In this document: positions 63,753-64,000 of the stretch, piece after piece
How the letters are laid out: each line of letters opens with the position of its first letter
How positions within the stretch are numbered: position 1 is the first letter of the stretch
Origin: G963556115 sp963675945
GTDB taxonomy: Bacteria > Planctomycetota > SZUA-567
NCBI GenBank assembly: GCA_963675945.1
Contig: OY780932.1
Coordinates: 1,178,001 to 1,242,000, forward strand
DNA: 64,000 nucleotides
Direction: 5' to 3'
The notes under the pieces: generated by a model
Seen by the model: only the letters and a program-made list of their open reading frames with translations
What the model was told of the DNA's origin: nothing
The model's database searches: none
Translations under genes and position numbers: made by a program

Positions 63753-63890
63753 ATGAAGAATACGAAGATATCAAGGCTACGTAGGTATTGTATAAGGTGT
63801 ATGTCAGAAAATGATATCGATTATGAATTGCCGCTTATGGGAGGGGTTTTGGTGTTGTTGGTACTAATGGTGCTGATAGTCAGTATTTGA
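63753..63890 (+). CDS. tiny membrane protein
   Basis: A 45-residue protein. ATG at 63753 follows AGAGAGGTACG; the frame is open from 63708 but this start is better supported. A basic N-terminus with a CIRC motif (residues 14-17) leads to one hydrophobic helix at residues 27-45 (MGGVLVLLVLMVLIVSI at the end), so an N-in single-pass protein is likely. No family recognised. It is followed 50 bases on by another gene in the same direction. Confidence 0.55.
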   Translation: MKNTKISRLRRYCIRCMSENDIDYELPLMGGVLVLLVLMVLIVSI

Positions 63891-63940
63891 GTGCTGGTTA
63901 AGGGCAGAATAAAGAATGAATTTAAGCTATGGAGAATAAA

Positions 63941-64000
63941 ATGAATATTGAAGCAGAGAGAATTGTCAAGGTTATTCGGGACTATAAGGGTGTTGAAAGA
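63941..64000 (+). CDS. start of a protein cut off by the window end
   Basis: ATG at 63941 with GGAGAA 5 bases upstream opens a frame of 20 codons to the end of the window, beginning MNIEAERIVKVIRDYKGVER. Too short to identify. Confidence 0.6.
   Translation, partial: MNIEAERIVKVIRDYKGVER

Overview
The window reads as chromosomal DNA of an anaerobic, fermentative Gram-negative (diderm) bacterium. Evidence for an outer membrane: BamA, a Skp/OmpH chaperone, lipid A genes (lpxD, a fused lpxC-fabZ, lpxA, an LpxL-type acyltransferase), a porin, TonB and two RND pumps. Evidence for anaerobic metabolism: a ferredoxin-linked 2-oxoacid oxidoreductase (Vor type), a D-lactate dehydrogenase and a stand-alone NrdD-like glycyl-radical-site protein. 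The lpxC-fabZ fusion plus CdaA/YbbR and ClpP would suit the PVC group (Lentisphaerota-like) or a relative, but no rRNA or tRNA is present, so the placement is only an inference.

Layout: 1-3.5 kb, end of an RND pump and a LOG-family gene; 3.5-4.9 kb, a TonB-like protein on the minus strand; 5.7-10.9 kb, three exported proteins set in long AT-rich spacers (a Cys-rich repeat protein, an SGNH hydrolase, a porin); 11.3-12.6 kb, an IS256-family insertion sequence with a nonsense-broken transposase; 12.7-19.0 kb, an accessory island whose plus strand is C-rich whereas nearly all the rest of the window is G-rich. The island carries a large unrecognised protein broken by a frameshift, followed by tandem repeats of its C-terminal segment, two of them followed by a convergent exported Sel1-repeat gene. 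This resembles the orphan-cassette layout of polymorphic toxin loci and is the most unusual part of the window.

19.1-29.7 kb holds envelope and housekeeping genes (alr, a FabK/nitronate monooxygenase homologue, bamA, ruvA, then skp-lpxD-lpxC/fabZ-lpxA in one direction). 29.7-32.8 kb holds small enzymes (SDR, flavodoxin, tadA, esterase, YjbQ). 32.8-43.8 kb is a very large alpha-2-macroglobulin-like protein followed by a tetR-MFP-RND efflux operon with candidate operator repeats. 44.0-50.4 kb has an aldo/keto reductase, a hybrid histidine kinase next to a tandem binding-protein gene, and the deletion scar of a sugar ABC importer.

50.9-64.0 kb holds an AEC transporter, the vorD-vorB-vorAC operon, an acyltransferase, a glycosyltransferase and a small exported protein, the cdaA-ybbR pair for c-di-AMP, an AraC regulator, the NrdD-like protein, an unusual ClpP, D-lactate dehydrogenase, a possible structured RNA, a tiny membrane protein and the first 20 codons of another gene.

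Working together, skp, bamA and the lpx genes build the outer membrane; the Vor complex and lactate dehydrogenase handle 2-oxoacid oxidation and reductant disposal. No tRNA, rRNA or CRISPR array was recognised.
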